From contig DASZME010000027.1 in NCBI GenBank assembly GCA_035551995.1, positions 55,484 to 119,483 on the forward strand: DNA of 64,000 nt. The letters run 5' to 3'. The notes beneath the pieces are model-generated. The model did no database searches. It worked only from the letters and a program-made list of their open reading frames with translations, and was not told the DNA's origin. This document shows, in pieces, positions 26,799 through 35,656 of the stretch. This DNA is from RYN-428 sp035551995 (GTDB lineage Bacteria; Planctomycetota; Phycisphaerae; Tepidisphaerales; Tepidisphaeraceae). Position numbers and translations under genes: made by a program. Position 1 is the stretch's first letter. Each line of letters starts with the position of its first letter.

Positions 26799-26850
26799 CA
26801 AATAAGAAGACCCGAAGCGGAGATAACTCCGCTTCGGGTCTTCTTATTTG
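26799..26850. terminator. Perfect 24-bp stem terminator
   Basis: CAAATAAGAAGACCCGAAGC and its continuation to 26822 pair perfectly over 24 bases with the segment 26827-26850 around the loop ATAA. The lower stem is A/T-rich, so on both strands the hairpin ends in a run rich in T (TCTTCTTATTTG). It lies between the ThuA stop and the convergent beta-helix gene and should stop both transcripts. Confidence 0.85.
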
Positions 26851-26895
26851 GTGAATGATTCCCCGGAAAAAGATCCCTCTAATGGGGGACTTGCG

Positions 26896-29037
26896 TTAGC
26901 TGAACATGAACCACTGAAGGTTGGAAATCACGGCGCCCCCGCTAAAGACCAGATAAAGATTGTGGACGCCTGTTATTTTGCTGACGGCCGCCGATTGGAG
27001 AGTGAAGATGTTCGTGGCGCCGGTCGGGGTTTCCTTCAGGGCGCCGATCGTCGTTCCCGTCGGGCTGTCAATGTGCATCGTAATGGTTCCGGTGTGTCCG
27101 GACACCGCCGCGACGGCCGCGTAAAATTCGCTGACGCCCGACGAAAAATTCAAAGAACTATATTCGGCCCAGGCGCCGCTGGACGAGTTGGAACTGAGAT
27201 TGCCGAGCGTGCTATTGTACGACAACGCCTGCGTGAGCTGGGAAGCCGATCGAGTCGGCGCGGACGGAACGGTTGGAAGGGTCGGCGTCGTCGGCTTCGT
27301 CACCGGCGGCGTCGTTACCGGGGGCGTTGTTACGGGGGGTGTCGTTACCGGCGGCGTTGTCACCGGCGGTGTCGTCACCGTAACGGGCGGCAGCGACTGA
27401 TTGGAAAAACCGGCATAAATGTAAGACAAAATCGACGAGGCGTCATACATTGGATTCCACGTCTGCTGCGACTGCGTGGCGACCTGAGTGAGCAGACCCG
27501 CCGCGGTGGAGATTCCAAGGGAATTCGCATACGAAGCGATCGAACGGTTCGGCGCCCCGAATTGCAGTGGTTGGCTTGCGATGTTTCCGACCGCCTTCAC
27601 CGATTTGCCGGACTGCATGAACGTGTTGGCGTTGTAGAAGGTGTTGGAGGAGATCGATTCGGCGGCGGAATAGGCGCTGTTATGATTTTCGATCGCGGTG
27701 GTGCTTAGATTTTCAAATTGATTGCCGCTGATGGTAACGCGATTTAACGCGTTGATGCCCGAGCCGCCGACAACCTGGCCGCTTTCGACGTCGATCCCGA
27801 TCGTCCAGTTGTAAATGGTGTTGTTGACGATTTGCAGGTCGTTGATGCCGACCGAGCCGGTATTGGACTGGTTTTGGCCGAAGGTGAGATCGATGGCGGC
27901 GGCGGCGCCGGTCATGCTTTGGGTGAAGATATTGCCGCTGATGACGGCGCCTGCGCCCGCCCTGATATTGCCGATGATCATCCCTTCGCCTTCGACCTGG
28001 CCGCCGACTTTTCCGCCGCCGATGAAGACGTTATTGGTGACCTGCCCGGTGACGCCGCCGACCGTGGTGGCCGCTCCGTTCACCACGCCAAACGACATCC
28101 CGATCGGGTCATTGATGAAAACGTTTCCTTCGATGGTTCCGCCCGAGCGGGCTTGCAGTCCGTAGGCGGCGGCATTTGCGAAGATATTATCCAATATCAC
28201 GCAGCCGCTGTTGTTGGCCGACAGGTAGCAGTCGTGGTTGTACCAGTTGGACGTGGCGCCGGAGACTTGTTCGTTCCAGCCGTTGTGATCGAAATCATTT
28301 CCCTGGACCAGCAGACCGTTCACGCCGGTTACATAAAGTCCCTGGGCGTGCGCGTCGGTCGACCATGCGTCGAGAACGACATTTCGCCGAATGGATACAT
28401 TGCTGATCGGGCCGTTGTAATCCTGAACGTTGATGTTGACTTGGTAGTTCTCGACCTCGCAGTTTTCGATGAGGATGCTCGTGCCCGCCGAGAGAATGTT
28501 AATGCCGGTGGGATCGGCGTGCGAGGGGTTGGCGGTGCGGGAGGGATCGCGTCCGTCGGCGTCGAACTGGATTCCCATGATCGAGAGGTAGCTGACGTTG
28601 GGCGAGCCGGAAGAGCCGGCGACCAGGCCCGATTGGGTGCCGGTCAGGATGAGGGGCCGCGGGCCGGCGCCGTAGGAACCGAGGACCATCGGGTCCTGGG
28701 AAGAGGCTCCGCTCAGGCGCCAGTAGACAAAATTGCCCTGCCAGACGTCGCCGGCTTTGAGGAGCATTTCGTCGCCGTACCCGTTTCGCAGCATCGACTC
28801 GGCTTTCGCCAAGGTCTTGACGGGTGCGTTGGAGGAAAGGCCGGTATTGGAATCGTTACCGGTTGAACTGCTGCAATAGATGACGCGATCGTTGCTGTTG
28901 GGGGTTACCACCGTCCAACCGGCGGAGTTGGTCGCAACGGACATCAAGGTGCGCGTTTCGAGTTGTTCAACGGCCGTTGACGCAGCCAGTAATGTACAGA
29001 AGGGATGCTTAGCCGAGGGGAGACGCTTCGACATCAT
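26896..29037 (-). CDS. Secreted right-handed beta-helix protein with CBM6-like C-terminus
   Basis: A 713-aa extracellular or surface protein. The N-terminus carries VEQLETRTLMS, the LExRxL-type motif common at the start of exported planctomycete proteins. Residues ~50-530 form parallel beta-helix coils (NVSYLSIMGIQFDA, ILIENCEVENYQVNINVQDY, IYNWTIGIDVESG) as in polysaccharide lyases and sulfated-glycan enzymes. A TTPPV-repeat linker (~565-590) leads to a ~120-residue C-terminal domain ending GVHNLYLVFSGGAVISNLQW, the typical end of family 6 carbohydrate-binding modules. It likely binds or cleaves polysaccharide; no catalytic residues can be assigned. The start is the ATG at 29037, with GGAG 6 bases upstream. 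Confidence 0.85.
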   Translation of the reverse strand: MMSKRLPSAKHPFCTLLAASTAVEQLETRTLMSVATNSAGWTVVTPNSNDRVIYCSSSTGNDSNTGLSSNAPVKTLAKAESMLRNGYGDEMLLKAGDVWQGNFVYWRLSGASSQDPMVLGSYGAGPRPLILTGTQSGLVAGSSGSPNVSYLSIMGIQFDADGRDPSRTANPSHADPTGINILSAGTSILIENCEVENYQVNINVQDYNGPISNVSIRRNVVLDAWSTDAHAQGLYVTGVNGLLVQGNDFDHNGWNEQVSGATSNWYNHDCYLSANNSGCVILDNIFANAAAYGLQARSGGTIEGNVFINDPIGMSFGVVNGAATTVGGVTGQVTNNVFIGGGKVGGQVEGEGMIIGNIRAGAGAVISGNIFTQSMTGAAAAIDLTFGQNQSNTGSVGINDLQIVNNTIYNWTIGIDVESGQVVGGSGINALNRVTISGNQFENLSTTAIENHNSAYSAAESISSNTFYNANTFMQSGKSVKAVGNIASQPLQFGAPNRSIASYANSLGISTAAGLLTQVATQSQQTWNPMYDASSILSYIYAGFSNQSLPPVTVTTPPVTTPPVTTPPVTTPPVTTPPVTKPTTPTLPTVPSAPTRSASQLTQALSYNSTLGNLSSNSSSGAWAEYSSLNFSSGVSEFYAAVAAVSGHTGTITMHIDSPTGTTIGALKETPTGATNIFTLQSAAVSKITGVHNLYLVFSGGAVISNLQWFMFS
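27293..27376 (-). repeat. In-frame 15-bp repeats coding TTPPV
   Basis: Within the beta-helix gene, about five 15-base units code T-T-P-P-V. The third positions vary between units, unlike the near-identical VATTQPS units, so this array is older or under selection only at protein level. It encodes a flexible linker between the helix and the carbohydrate-binding domain. Confidence 0.75.
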
Positions 29038-29479
29038 CAGGTACTCCAAATCCGCTGGTAAAACGTCCGCTGTGTTGAGGATGCGCCAGGAAGGTGCTCA
29101 CGCACGCCCGACGCGACTGAAAAACCCGCACTGGGATGCAAAACCGGTAACGCGATCGACGGGCCGGCCCCGGCCCGCGCCTCTTTTTCCGCCTTGGAAG
29201 CGGAGGTCCGCAAATTAGCGAGTGCCGTCGGCGGTTTCCATTCAAATTAGTCGAAAAAAAAGAATTTTTTCCGGACCCGCTTGAATAAAGCAGGATTTTG
29301 TTAAGAAAAACCGGCGCCGATTGAATCTTCATTCACTTTGCCGCATCGGTCGCGGCGCAATCACGCGGAAGATCTTCGCGACTCGCGACGGAACGCGACG
29401 AAGTCGGGCCCACTCAAAGTCGTGGTTTTAGCCGCGACGATTTTCCTGCGTGGTCAAACTTACAGACCAGAGAAGAAAA
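29038..29479. other. Intergenic region, no gene seen
   Basis: About 440 bases separating the beta-helix gene start from the methyltransferase stop, both read leftward. It includes an A/T-richer stretch (29240-29340, with AAAAAAAAGAATTTTTTCC) that probably holds the promoter of the beta-helix gene. No repeat or hairpin of the other classes was found. Confidence 0.4.
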
Positions 29480-30301
29480 TCACGATTCCTCTCTAACGTC
29501 CGTAGTTTCATGGTGCGTGATCTTCACCGCTCGAAGAGCGAGAAACATCGGAATTTCCTTGCGCGCCGCGTTCTCGGCGGCCGAACGGGGACCTGGTTCG
29601 CTGACCTTATGGCTCGGCCATTCCTCCAGCGCGTCCACCAGCAAACCGGCATTCCTCAGCGACCGAACGTAAAGCTCCAGCGGCTTATGAAACGACCAGG
29701 TGTACGCGTCCGGATTTTTTCCCGGATGCGTCACGATCGGCGACTTCCGCGGCAAAAGATACCGATCCACCCGGCGATATTGAACCTTTTCCTTCTCGTC
29801 CCATCCCCAGCTTGTCTCCTTGGGTCCGCGGAAACAAGGATGCATCATGACGATGATCAGCCGACCGGTCGGCCGAAGCACGCGCGCCACGCTGTTCAGC
29901 AGCGGCTGAATCGGATGGATATTCTGAATCGCCAGCACGCACGCGGCGGCGGCGAACGACGAAGCGGGCAGAAATTTCAGATCGCGCGCGTCGCCGACGA
30001 CATAGCGGATCGATTCGGGGCCGCGTTCGCGCGCCGCCTGGATCAACTCCCCCGCCGCGTCCACGCCGGTCATCTGCACGCCGCGGTCTTGCATCAATCG
30101 GCACAGAACGCCCTGCCCGCAGGCGATGTCCAGGGCGCTGTCGCCGCGTTGCGCCGCCATGAGGCGCAATACGCCGGGCAAGACGACTTCGCGATGATAT
30201 TCGCTTCCGCAATCGCCGACGAGTTGGTCATACCAATCGGCGGCCTTTCCCCAGTCGGTGGGCGGGGTCCTGGGTTTTTCGGTTGCGTCGTTCCGCTTCA
30301 T
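29480..30301 (-). CDS. Class I SAM-dependent methyltransferase
   Basis: A 273-aa cytosolic methyltransferase. Motif I is SALDIACGQGVLCRLM, the acidic residue ending strand 2 is in MTGVDAAGELI, motif II is RYVVGDARDLKFLP and motif III-like is VLRPTGRLIIVMMHP. The C-terminal part (WSFHKPLELYVRSLRNAGLLV) matches the UbiE/methyltransf_11 class that modifies small molecules. ATG 30301 follows an in-frame TTG and has no strong ribosome-binding site. The substrate is unknown. It is not obviously linked to the second methyltransferase upstream, from which ~380 bases separate it. Confidence 0.85.
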   Translation of the reverse strand: MKRNDATEKPRTPPTDWGKAADWYDQLVGDCGSEYHREVVLPGVLRLMAAQRGDSALDIACGQGVLCRLMQDRGVQMTGVDAAGELIQAARERGPESIRYVVGDARDLKFLPASSFAAAACVLAIQNIHPIQPLLNSVARVLRPTGRLIIVMMHPCFRGPKETSWGWDEKEKVQYRRVDRYLLPRKSPIVTHPGKNPDAYTWSFHKPLELYVRSLRNAGLLVDALEEWPSHKVSEPGPRSAAENAARKEIPMFLALRAVKITHHETTDVREES

Positions 30302-30683
30302 CAATTGGAATTCTCTCGGTTGCCAGACAAGAAAACACAGCCGCTTGGCTGTGTTCCTTGTTGTACAGCGGATCCACCTGTTCCGTGTGAAAGCGTTTAG
30401 TCAAACCCTCGTAAAAAAGTGGTGACGCGCCGAGCGGGAATAAATCCCCGCGTATCCAGCCGTCTGGATCCCGCGATCCAAGTTCCGATTTCGCGGAGCT
30501 TCACGGGCCTGCATCGAGCCGGCGACGGTCCCAAAGGGTTGATTATAGGTAAGACCAAATAGTGCTTTCGAATCACGAGGACCGTAGAACAACCGTACGC
30601 CTGAATCCTATCGGCAGGCGCAACCGGCTGCAATCAGGAAATGGTACGCGACAAAGAAAGCAACAGTTCGGAAAACAATTTTT
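30302..30683. other. Intergenic region, no gene seen
   Basis: About 380 bases between two leftward methyltransferase genes. Two short frames on the minus strand (63-78 codons) have no recognisable product. No palindrome of the dispersed class was seen. Confidence 0.35.
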
Positions 30684-31475
30684 TTATTGGCGCCGTCGGA
30701 CCTGATTCAGGTCAGCCATTTCTTGTTCGCGCTTGATAGTAAATATCCTGATGGCCCGGGGCCGGGTTGTTACGCGAATTTCGGTGGTGGCGACGATCCA
30801 TCCATGCGCCACGATCCACTCCAGAAATAAGTCGCCGGTCTGACGTCCCGGCTCTCCCAAAAGCACCTGCCCGCCTTCAGCCAGATGAACCCGCCAGAAG
30901 GCTTCGAGGAACGGCCACTGGGCGCGCTCGTAGAGGATGTCGGCGCCGATGATCAGATCGAAGCGTCGATCGAGTCGATCGCGCTGCCAGTTCAGTTGGC
31001 GGGTGCGAACGCGCTTGCGCCACGGAAGTGAATTGAGCCGGGCGAACAGCAACGCCGGCGGTTCGAGATCGGCAAAAACCACGTCGGCCCCCAGCGCCGC
31101 CGCCACCGTCCCGGCCATGCCCATTCCGCAGCCGAGATCCAGCGCCTGGAGTCGAGATCCCTTTCCGAAAGATATCGCTGTATAGACCGCGGCGAGATGA
31201 ATGCCGATTCCCCGCGCGCTGTCCCACAACTCCGCCCAATAGGGAAGATGAAGCTGTTCCCCGTCGCTGCGTCTGCCGTTCAGGCGATCGCGAAGATCGG
31301 CCTCGGCGGCCATCTCGTCCAGCACGCGATCCGGGTCGGCGATGCGGGTAAAAACAAAACGTACGCCGCCAAACTCCACATTTTCGCTGGCCACCTGGTA
31401 TCGGCGTCCGATGCGCGAGAGCAGGCGCCGGCGAAGTTGAAAAGCGCGGTCGGCGCTGGGTCTTGGCGTCAACAC
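30684..31475 (-). CDS. Class I methyltransferase, ETFB/nicotinamide N-MT-like
   Basis: A 263-aa methyltransferase of the methyltransf_16 kind. Before motif I it has PYWAELWDSARGIGIHLAA, the YWAxLWPSA-like signature of protein-lysine methyltransferases; motif I is LQALDLGCGMGMAGTVAAALG, then VVFADLEPPAL, and LIIGADILYERAQW replaces the usual D-x-x-Y motif region. It likely methylates protein lysines or a small molecule. It starts at a GTG only three bases after the stop of the Yip1 gene, so the two are translationally coupled. The C-terminus is rich in Arg and may contact nucleic acid or acidic partners. Confidence 0.85.
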   Translation of the reverse strand: MLTPRPSADRAFQLRRRLLSRIGRRYQVASENVEFGGVRFVFTRIADPDRVLDEMAAEADLRDRLNGRRSDGEQLHLPYWAELWDSARGIGIHLAAVYTAISFGKGSRLQALDLGCGMGMAGTVAAALGADVVFADLEPPALLFARLNSLPWRKRVRTRQLNWQRDRLDRRFDLIIGADILYERAQWPFLEAFWRVHLAEGGQVLLGEPGRQTGDLFLEWIVAHGWIVATTEIRVTTRPRAIRIFTIKREQEMADLNQVRRRQ

Positions 31476-31478
31476 GCG

Positions 31479-32252
31479 TTAGGGGGTTGGCGGCGGAGGC
31501 GCAAACAATGGCTTCACCTTCGGAGGCGGAACCAACGTCAGCCCGTTCATTTCCAAATAGCTGCCCCACATGAATTTGACGACAAAATAGGCGATCGTCG
31601 CGAGAATCAACGCGGTGATCAAGATCAATAACGGGTTGATGATGGCACTGGAATTTTTCAGATATAACCGCCGTTTGCCTCCGGCGATCAGGTCGGCAAA
31701 AATCCAGATGGGCGCCACGATCCATCCGAAAATCGGAATAATCGCCAGGATGCTTGGCCCCAGCGTGTAGGAAAAGACGTTGACGATGAGCGTCGGCGAA
31801 ACGTGTTTCATCTCCATCGCGCCCAGCGACAGGTACATTCGCGACCCGAACCGGACCCACAGATAAACACACCCCGCGACCGCCGCGCCCTGCAACACGG
31901 CCGAAAGCCAGTAATGCATCGGGTCGCCAAGATCATGCTCATAGACCTTGCTCCCCGGCAACACAAAGTACAACCAATACGCGTTCCAGACGATGATCCC
32001 GATGAACCACATCGCCGCCGATATCCACATGAATCCCGCGGAATCGTCGCTGGTCTCGGGTCGGCGGATATGATCCAGCAGGAGAGCCGGTTCGGTCAGG
32101 CTCTTAGACACCGTCTGAAAATACGCCTTGACGGGGCCGATCGATCCGCGGTCCTCCCATGGCGTGCCATTGCCCGGCTTCATTAAATCCATCACCTCGA
32201 CGACGCGTTTTCTGATGGCGGCGATCTCAATGCTTGGCGGATTGTTCGACAT
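31479..32252 (-). CDS. YIP1-family membrane protein
   Basis: A 257-aa inner-membrane protein with five predicted helices in the last 180 residues (MWISAAMWFIGIIVWNAYWL, AVLQGAAVAGCVYLWVRF, GPSILAIIPIFGWIVAPIWI, then LLILITALILATIAYFVVKF). The arrangement with LSLGAMEMKHVSPTLIVNVF fits the Yip1 domain. The C-terminus ends in a Pro-rich tail. ATG 32252 is used, giving MSNNPPSIEI, with GAGG about 10 bases upstream. Function of bacterial Yip1 proteins is not established; membrane organisation or transport is possible. It is co-transcribed with the methyltransferase that follows. Confidence 0.8.
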   Translation of the reverse strand: MSNNPPSIEIAAIRKRVVEVMDLMKPGNGTPWEDRGSIGPVKAYFQTVSKSLTEPALLLDHIRRPETSDDSAGFMWISAAMWFIGIIVWNAYWLYFVLPGSKVYEHDLGDPMHYWLSAVLQGAAVAGCVYLWVRFGSRMYLSLGAMEMKHVSPTLIVNVFSYTLGPSILAIIPIFGWIVAPIWIFADLIAGGKRRLYLKNSSAIINPLLILITALILATIAYFVVKFMWGSYLEMNGLTLVPPPKVKPLFAPPPPTP

Positions 32253-32396
32253 AAATGATTTGCCTCGTTTTACGGCCAAGTGATTTTTGGCGCGATTTTG
32301 GCTATTGTCTTATCCCAGGAGCAAACTTGCAATGACTCGACATCTTCCGCCTCAAATCATCAGGGCAATCGCTTTTGGCCCTCTGACCCGCTCTTC

Positions 32397-32480
32397 CGGT
32401 ATACCGGAGGAGGGATGGGGTGGGGGCGTTTGCCAAAACCATCGAGAAAGCCACCACCCTAACCCTCCCCCGGCGTACCG
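32397..32480. repeat. Inverted arms of GGTATACCGG/CCCTCCCCC type
   Basis: CGGTATACCGGAGGAGGG and GATGGGGTGGGGG (32397-32426) are inverted relative to CCACCCTAACCCTCCCCCGG and CGTACCG (32454-32480), with a 27-base loop. It resembles the palindrome at 18647 and directly precedes the small lipoprotein gene. Confidence 0.5.
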
Positions 32481-32484
32481 CGAG

Positions 32485-32748
32485 ATGGAACCGCAGGGGC
32501 GAACACTCAAACGCGACCGCCCTGCTCAAATTATCTCCCGCCGATCCCCCGCCGCGCGCACGGCCCTGGCGCTGGTCGCATTGGCAAGTTTTATCGGCGG
32601 GTGCGGCGTGACCATGGAAGACGGATACAAACCCCATTCCCTCGACGCCTCGGCCGACATGCGAAGATCCTATTACGCCAGCCCCTTTACCGACAACGCC
32701 AACGCCGCCGGCGGCGATCATGACAGCGGCTTGCGCCTGGGCCATTGA
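32485..32748 (+). CDS. Small lipoprotein, 87 aa
   Basis: Starting at the ATG at 32485, a basic N-terminus (RRSPAARTALALVALASFIGG) leads to Cys in IGGC, a plausible lipobox, followed by a short mature part (MEDGYKPHSLDASADMRRSY). The upstream continuation of the frame runs through repeat DNA and is rejected. No family is recognised. Its stop nearly touches the beginning of the HEAT/TPR gene, so the two may be co-transcribed. Confidence 0.55.
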   Translation: MEPQGRTLKRDRPAQIISRRSPAARTALALVALASFIGGCGVTMEDGYKPHSLDASADMRRSYYASPFTDNANAAGGDHDSGLRLGH

Positions 32749-32804
32749 CGATTCGTTGCAACCTTGGGTGGAACTCGTGCGTATTGCCGGCCTACAGTGC
32801 TCAG

Positions 32805-33467
32805 GTGATTACGCCACATTTAGTCGAGCCTTCGGAATTCATCGCGGCCGTCCAGCCGCTGCTGGAGCGCAAAGACGCGACCGGCCTGCAGGCCCTGCTT
32901 CGCGCGCGATGGACCCACGAGCAAATCAAAGCCATTCTCGATTCCGACGATATCGATGCCCGCAAAGTCGCCTGCCTCGCCCTGGCCCTGGTCGGCGGCA
33001 AGTGCGCGATCCCGTGTCTTTCCAGGCAACTTCAACATTCCGATCCGGTCATCAACCAGATGGCCGAGCACGCTCTATGGGCGATCTGGCTGCGTTGCGG
33101 CGCCGACGAAGCCAATCAAGCGCTTTGTCACGGCATGCGGGCCATGAATTGCAAAGACATGGACGGCGCCGTCGCCAGCTTTACCCAGGCCATCGAGCTC
33201 GATCCGACTTTTGCCGAGGCGTATAACCAGCGGGCGATCGTGTGGTTTTTAACCGAGCGATATGAGGAGTCCATTTCGGATTGCCGTCACGCGGTTCGGC
33301 AGATGCCTTGCCATTTTGGCGCCTGGGCGGGGATGGGCCATTGCCACGCCCAGCAAGGCCGCATGCCCGAGGCCGTGGAGTGTTATGAGAAAGCGATATC
33401 GATCAATCCGCATTTGGACGGGGTCCGCGAAGCGCTCCTCGAATTGACGCGACCGCAGGGGCGTTAA
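32805..33467 (+). CDS. HEAT-like/TPR repeat protein
   Basis: A 220-aa helical-repeat protein, probably a protein-interaction scaffold. Residues ~8-110 look HEAT-like (ILDSDDIDARKVACLALALV, DPVINQMAEHALWAIWLRCG). Residues ~115-215 are TPR units (AMNCKDMDGAVASFTQAIEL, FAEAYNQRAIVWFLTERYEE, HCHAQQGRMPEAVECYEKAI). There is no signal peptide. The GTG at 32805 is chosen since the domain starts soon after; a TTG at 32745 overlapping the lipoprotein stop would add 20 residues. No partner can be named. Confidence 0.75.
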   Translation: MITPHLVEPSEFIAAVQPLLERKDATGLQALLRARWTHEQIKAILDSDDIDARKVACLALALVGGKCAIPCLSRQLQHSDPVINQMAEHALWAIWLRCGADEANQALCHGMRAMNCKDMDGAVASFTQAIELDPTFAEAYNQRAIVWFLTERYEESISDCRHAVRQMPCHFGAWAGMGHCHAQQGRMPEAVECYEKAISINPHLDGVREALLELTRPQGR

Positions 33468-33583
33468 TAACGCGGTCAACGGCTACGCCCATTTCTACAC
33501 GGTACATCTTACTACAGGTCATGAAGGAACCGGCCATATCCGCTCGCCCGCGCCGCGCGCTGGCGCGCGTCCTTCTCGTCCGT

Positions 33584-33604
33584 TGCCCCCCGCCGGGGCG
33601 CTAT
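33584..33604. repeat. Palindrome at the 3' end of the RAYT gene
   Basis: GCCCCCCGCCGGGGCGCTA is a degenerate form of the dispersed GC palindrome and overlaps the stop codon of the transposase. It places palindromes on both sides of the RAYT gene. Confidence 0.5.
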
Positions 33605-34197
33605 TTTGCCGACGGCACGATAAACGACCATTTTTGCGGCCTCTTCCCCTCGCGGATCGGATTCCGCTCGACGTAACCGATCGCGTTTCGGGCATGATCG
33701 ATGTCGTAACAAAAAACTTTCCACAATCCTTCCGCCCACACGGATGGAAGCGATCCGTCCGGTCGTTCGCATGTGGAAAATGGATGTAATTTTTCGGACC
33801 GCAGTTCCTGCGACGCCCCAGCTTTTAGATGAGCGGTGATCTGCTGGAATGGCCGTTCGTGATCTGCGATCACCAAATGCACATGATCGGGCAAGATGGA
33901 GCAGGCATGAATGAGATAGCTTCCCTCATGAGCCGCCCGGCCAAACCCGCTCGCCACGGCTCGCGCCTGAATCCCGTTAAAGAGCACCGGCGTATATTTG
34001 AGCGCCCCTTTCGCCGCTCGCCGCAAATTTGCGTCATGTTTCACGTGCGCGACGGATCTACCGTGGTCCACCTTGGTAGCTTTGCCGAATTTGAGCAGTT
34101 CCCACGACGCGACCCATTCGCTCCATGAGCCGCGCGGATCGTTGGGCAGCCAGAAACCATATGCGGTGAAGATGATGTGGGGGGCGAGCAGTCGCAT
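33601..34197 (-). CDS. REP-associated tyrosine transposase (RAYT), Y1 HUH family
   Basis: A 198-aa single-strand DNA transposase of the Y1/IS200-like fold. The metal-binding HUH motif is DHVHLVI in HACSILPDHVHLVIADH, and the C-terminal helix bears AIGYVERNPIREG, matching the Y-x-x-x-N-P pattern of the family. The N-terminus (APHIIFTAYGFWLPNDPRGS) is usual for the planctomycete subgroup. RAYT enzymes recognise and cut REP palindromes rather than moving a bounded IS. Here it is flanked by palindromes: one 28 bases before the start, one at the stop, and an inverted partner at 34448. ATG 34197 is preferred because upstream residues would be read from the palindrome itself. Confidence 0.82.
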   Translation of the reverse strand: MRLLAPHIIFTAYGFWLPNDPRGSWSEWVASWELLKFGKATKVDHGRSVAHVKHDANLRRAAKGALKYTPVLFNGIQARAVASGFGRAAHEGSYLIHACSILPDHVHLVIADHERPFQQITAHLKAGASQELRSEKLHPFSTCERPDGSLPSVWAEGLWKVFCYDIDHARNAIGYVERNPIREGKRPQKWSFIVPSAK

Positions 34198-34224
34198 TAT
34201 TTCTTTGCGGGACCCGTCAAGGGT

Positions 34225-34283
34225 GCGCCACCGGACGGGCCCCGCAAGCGAGGCGGCTAAAGAATCCGGAGTGCTGCGCACGC
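34225..34283. repeat. 59-bp REP-like repeat, left copy
   Basis: Inverted copy of the 59-bp unit at 34448. Read leftward it goes GCGTGCGCAGCACTCCGGAT, then TTAGCCGCC, the palindrome core, and CGTCCGGTGGCGC. It matches the right copy except at about four positions. It lies immediately upstream of the RAYT gene. Confidence 0.8.
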
Positions 34284-34330
34284 TGGAAGGATGTCGTACG
34301 CGCGTTGCAAAGTCATCTTAACCCACTGCC

Positions 34331-34369
<39 letters not shown>

Positions 34370-34447
34370 GCACAAGCCCACACGCGTACACGCGCGTCCA
34401 GGGCCTTTTTCAGAGTCGTTCGATCGAGATACCCATCTAAAACACTC

Positions 34448-34506
34448 GCGTGCGCAGCACTCCGGATTCGTTAGCCGCCCCGCTTGCGGGGCGCGTCCGG
34501 TGGCGC
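34448..34506. repeat. 59-bp REP-like repeat, right copy (inverted)
   Basis: Reads GCGTGCGCAGCACTCCGGAT, then TTAGCCGCC, core palindrome and CGTCCGGTGGCGC, in the opposite orientation to the copy at 34225. The two copies face each other 164 bases apart, as paired REP units in a BIME-like arrangement. It lies 28 bases beyond the stop of the second ThuA gene. Confidence 0.8.
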
Positions 34507-34534
34507 TACTCACCGACGGCGCAACCCTTTCCCA

Positions 34535-35470
34535 CTATTTCGCGGCCGGATGCGCTTCATGAATCAGCGCGGCCATTTCATCCTTGGTCGGTGTTGACGA
34601 CGGAACGCCGTTTTCGGAAATCTCCAGCCCCGACACCCAGGCGACCCCATTGAGAAGCGTCGTGCGGAAACTGTCGTTGGCGAGGTTGTTGAAAACGTGA
34701 TAGCCGGTGAATCCGAATCCGCGCCCGCCGTCTTTGCGGGTGTACGCCCAAGCCATTACCTGCGGCTCTTTATTTTGGACCGACTTGAGCACGTCGGGAT
34801 TGCCGCCACGTTCGCTGGGTTTGTCGCCTTCCTTGAAATGCACGGTGTTGAGCGGAGCGATCGCCGACAGGATGGGCGTGACGCCGACCATCCCGTCCAC
34901 AAAGTGCATGTGGTAATACCACTCATCGACGATCGCGAACGGCTTAACGCCGTTGGTGGTCGGATGGGTCCCAATGATCATCTCCGGCTTCCAGAACGGG
35001 TTAACCGACAAAAAGGTCTCGCAGTATCCGCCCATCCAGGCGAGATAATTCGCCCCCTGCGCCCCCTTGTTCACTTCCGTCCCCCAGTGGATCGCCATGA
35101 ACCCCGCGCCCCGGTCGCAGGCGGCTTTGACCTGGGGATTTTGCGCCGCTTTACCGCCGTGGTTGAGGAGAATGATGATCGAGTCGGCCTTGGAAAGATC
35201 TGTCGGCCATTTATCTTCCGTGTAAACGACGGCATAGGCGTTGGGGTAAACCTCGTTGATCCGCCGGGCGAGATAAATGCTGCCCGCGAGAAACTCGTGG
35301 CTGCCGATGCCGCCATGGGTGCCGTGCGTGGCGATGAAGACAATCCGCTTGGTTCCCGCCGGCGCGGCGGCCTGGGCGTCATAATTATAAATATCTTTGT
35401 CCGCCGCCAACACGCTTCCTCCGAACGTCAACAATAATCCGGCGATCATTCCCGCAATGCAAACTTTCAT
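34535..35470 (-). CDS. Exported ThuA domain protein (second paralogue)
   Basis: A 311-aa exported ThuA-family protein. The signal peptide is MKVCIAGMIAGLLLTFGGSV with cleavage after VLAA. ATG 35470 is the second of two adjacent ATG codons and is better spaced (5 bases) from AGGAG. Shared features with the protein at 25688 are RIVFIATHGTHGGIGSHEFL, SIIILLNHGGKAAQNP, VDEWYYHMHF and GRGFGFTGYHVFNN, but the overall similarity is moderate and the elbow Cys is replaced by Met-Ala (GAGFMAIHWGTEV). If that Cys were catalytic, this copy would differ. It probably acts in the periplasm on sugar metabolism. Confidence 0.88.
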   Translation of the reverse strand: MKVCIAGMIAGLLLTFGGSVLAADKDIYNYDAQAAAPAGTKRIVFIATHGTHGGIGSHEFLAGSIYLARRINEVYPNAYAVVYTEDKWPTDLSKADSIIILLNHGGKAAQNPQVKAACDRGAGFMAIHWGTEVNKGAQGANYLAWMGGYCETFLSVNPFWKPEMIIGTHPTTNGVKPFAIVDEWYYHMHFVDGMVGVTPILSAIAPLNTVHFKEGDKPSERGGNPDVLKSVQNKEPQVMAWAYTRKDGGRGFGFTGYHVFNNLANDSFRTTLLNGVAWVSGLEISENGVPSSTPTKDEMAALIHEAHPAAK

Positions 35471-35656
35471 CATGTCTCCTGATTCAAAATTCAAATTTCG
35501 CGCCGACGATGCGACGGCGTATCTTACATACACGCCATCACGCGTAAGGTTTGATTGCCGATATGTTTGACTCTTCGGCGGAAGATCGGCGATATGATCC
35601 CGGTTGCCCCGGTCAAACGCGAATACCCGCGGCGGCCGGATGGGAGTCCCGCCGCC

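Noticed and set aside
27832..28866. Plus-strand open frame of 344 codons
   Set aside because: Antisense of the beta-helix gene; its product is just Asp/Gly/Val-rich without domain features.
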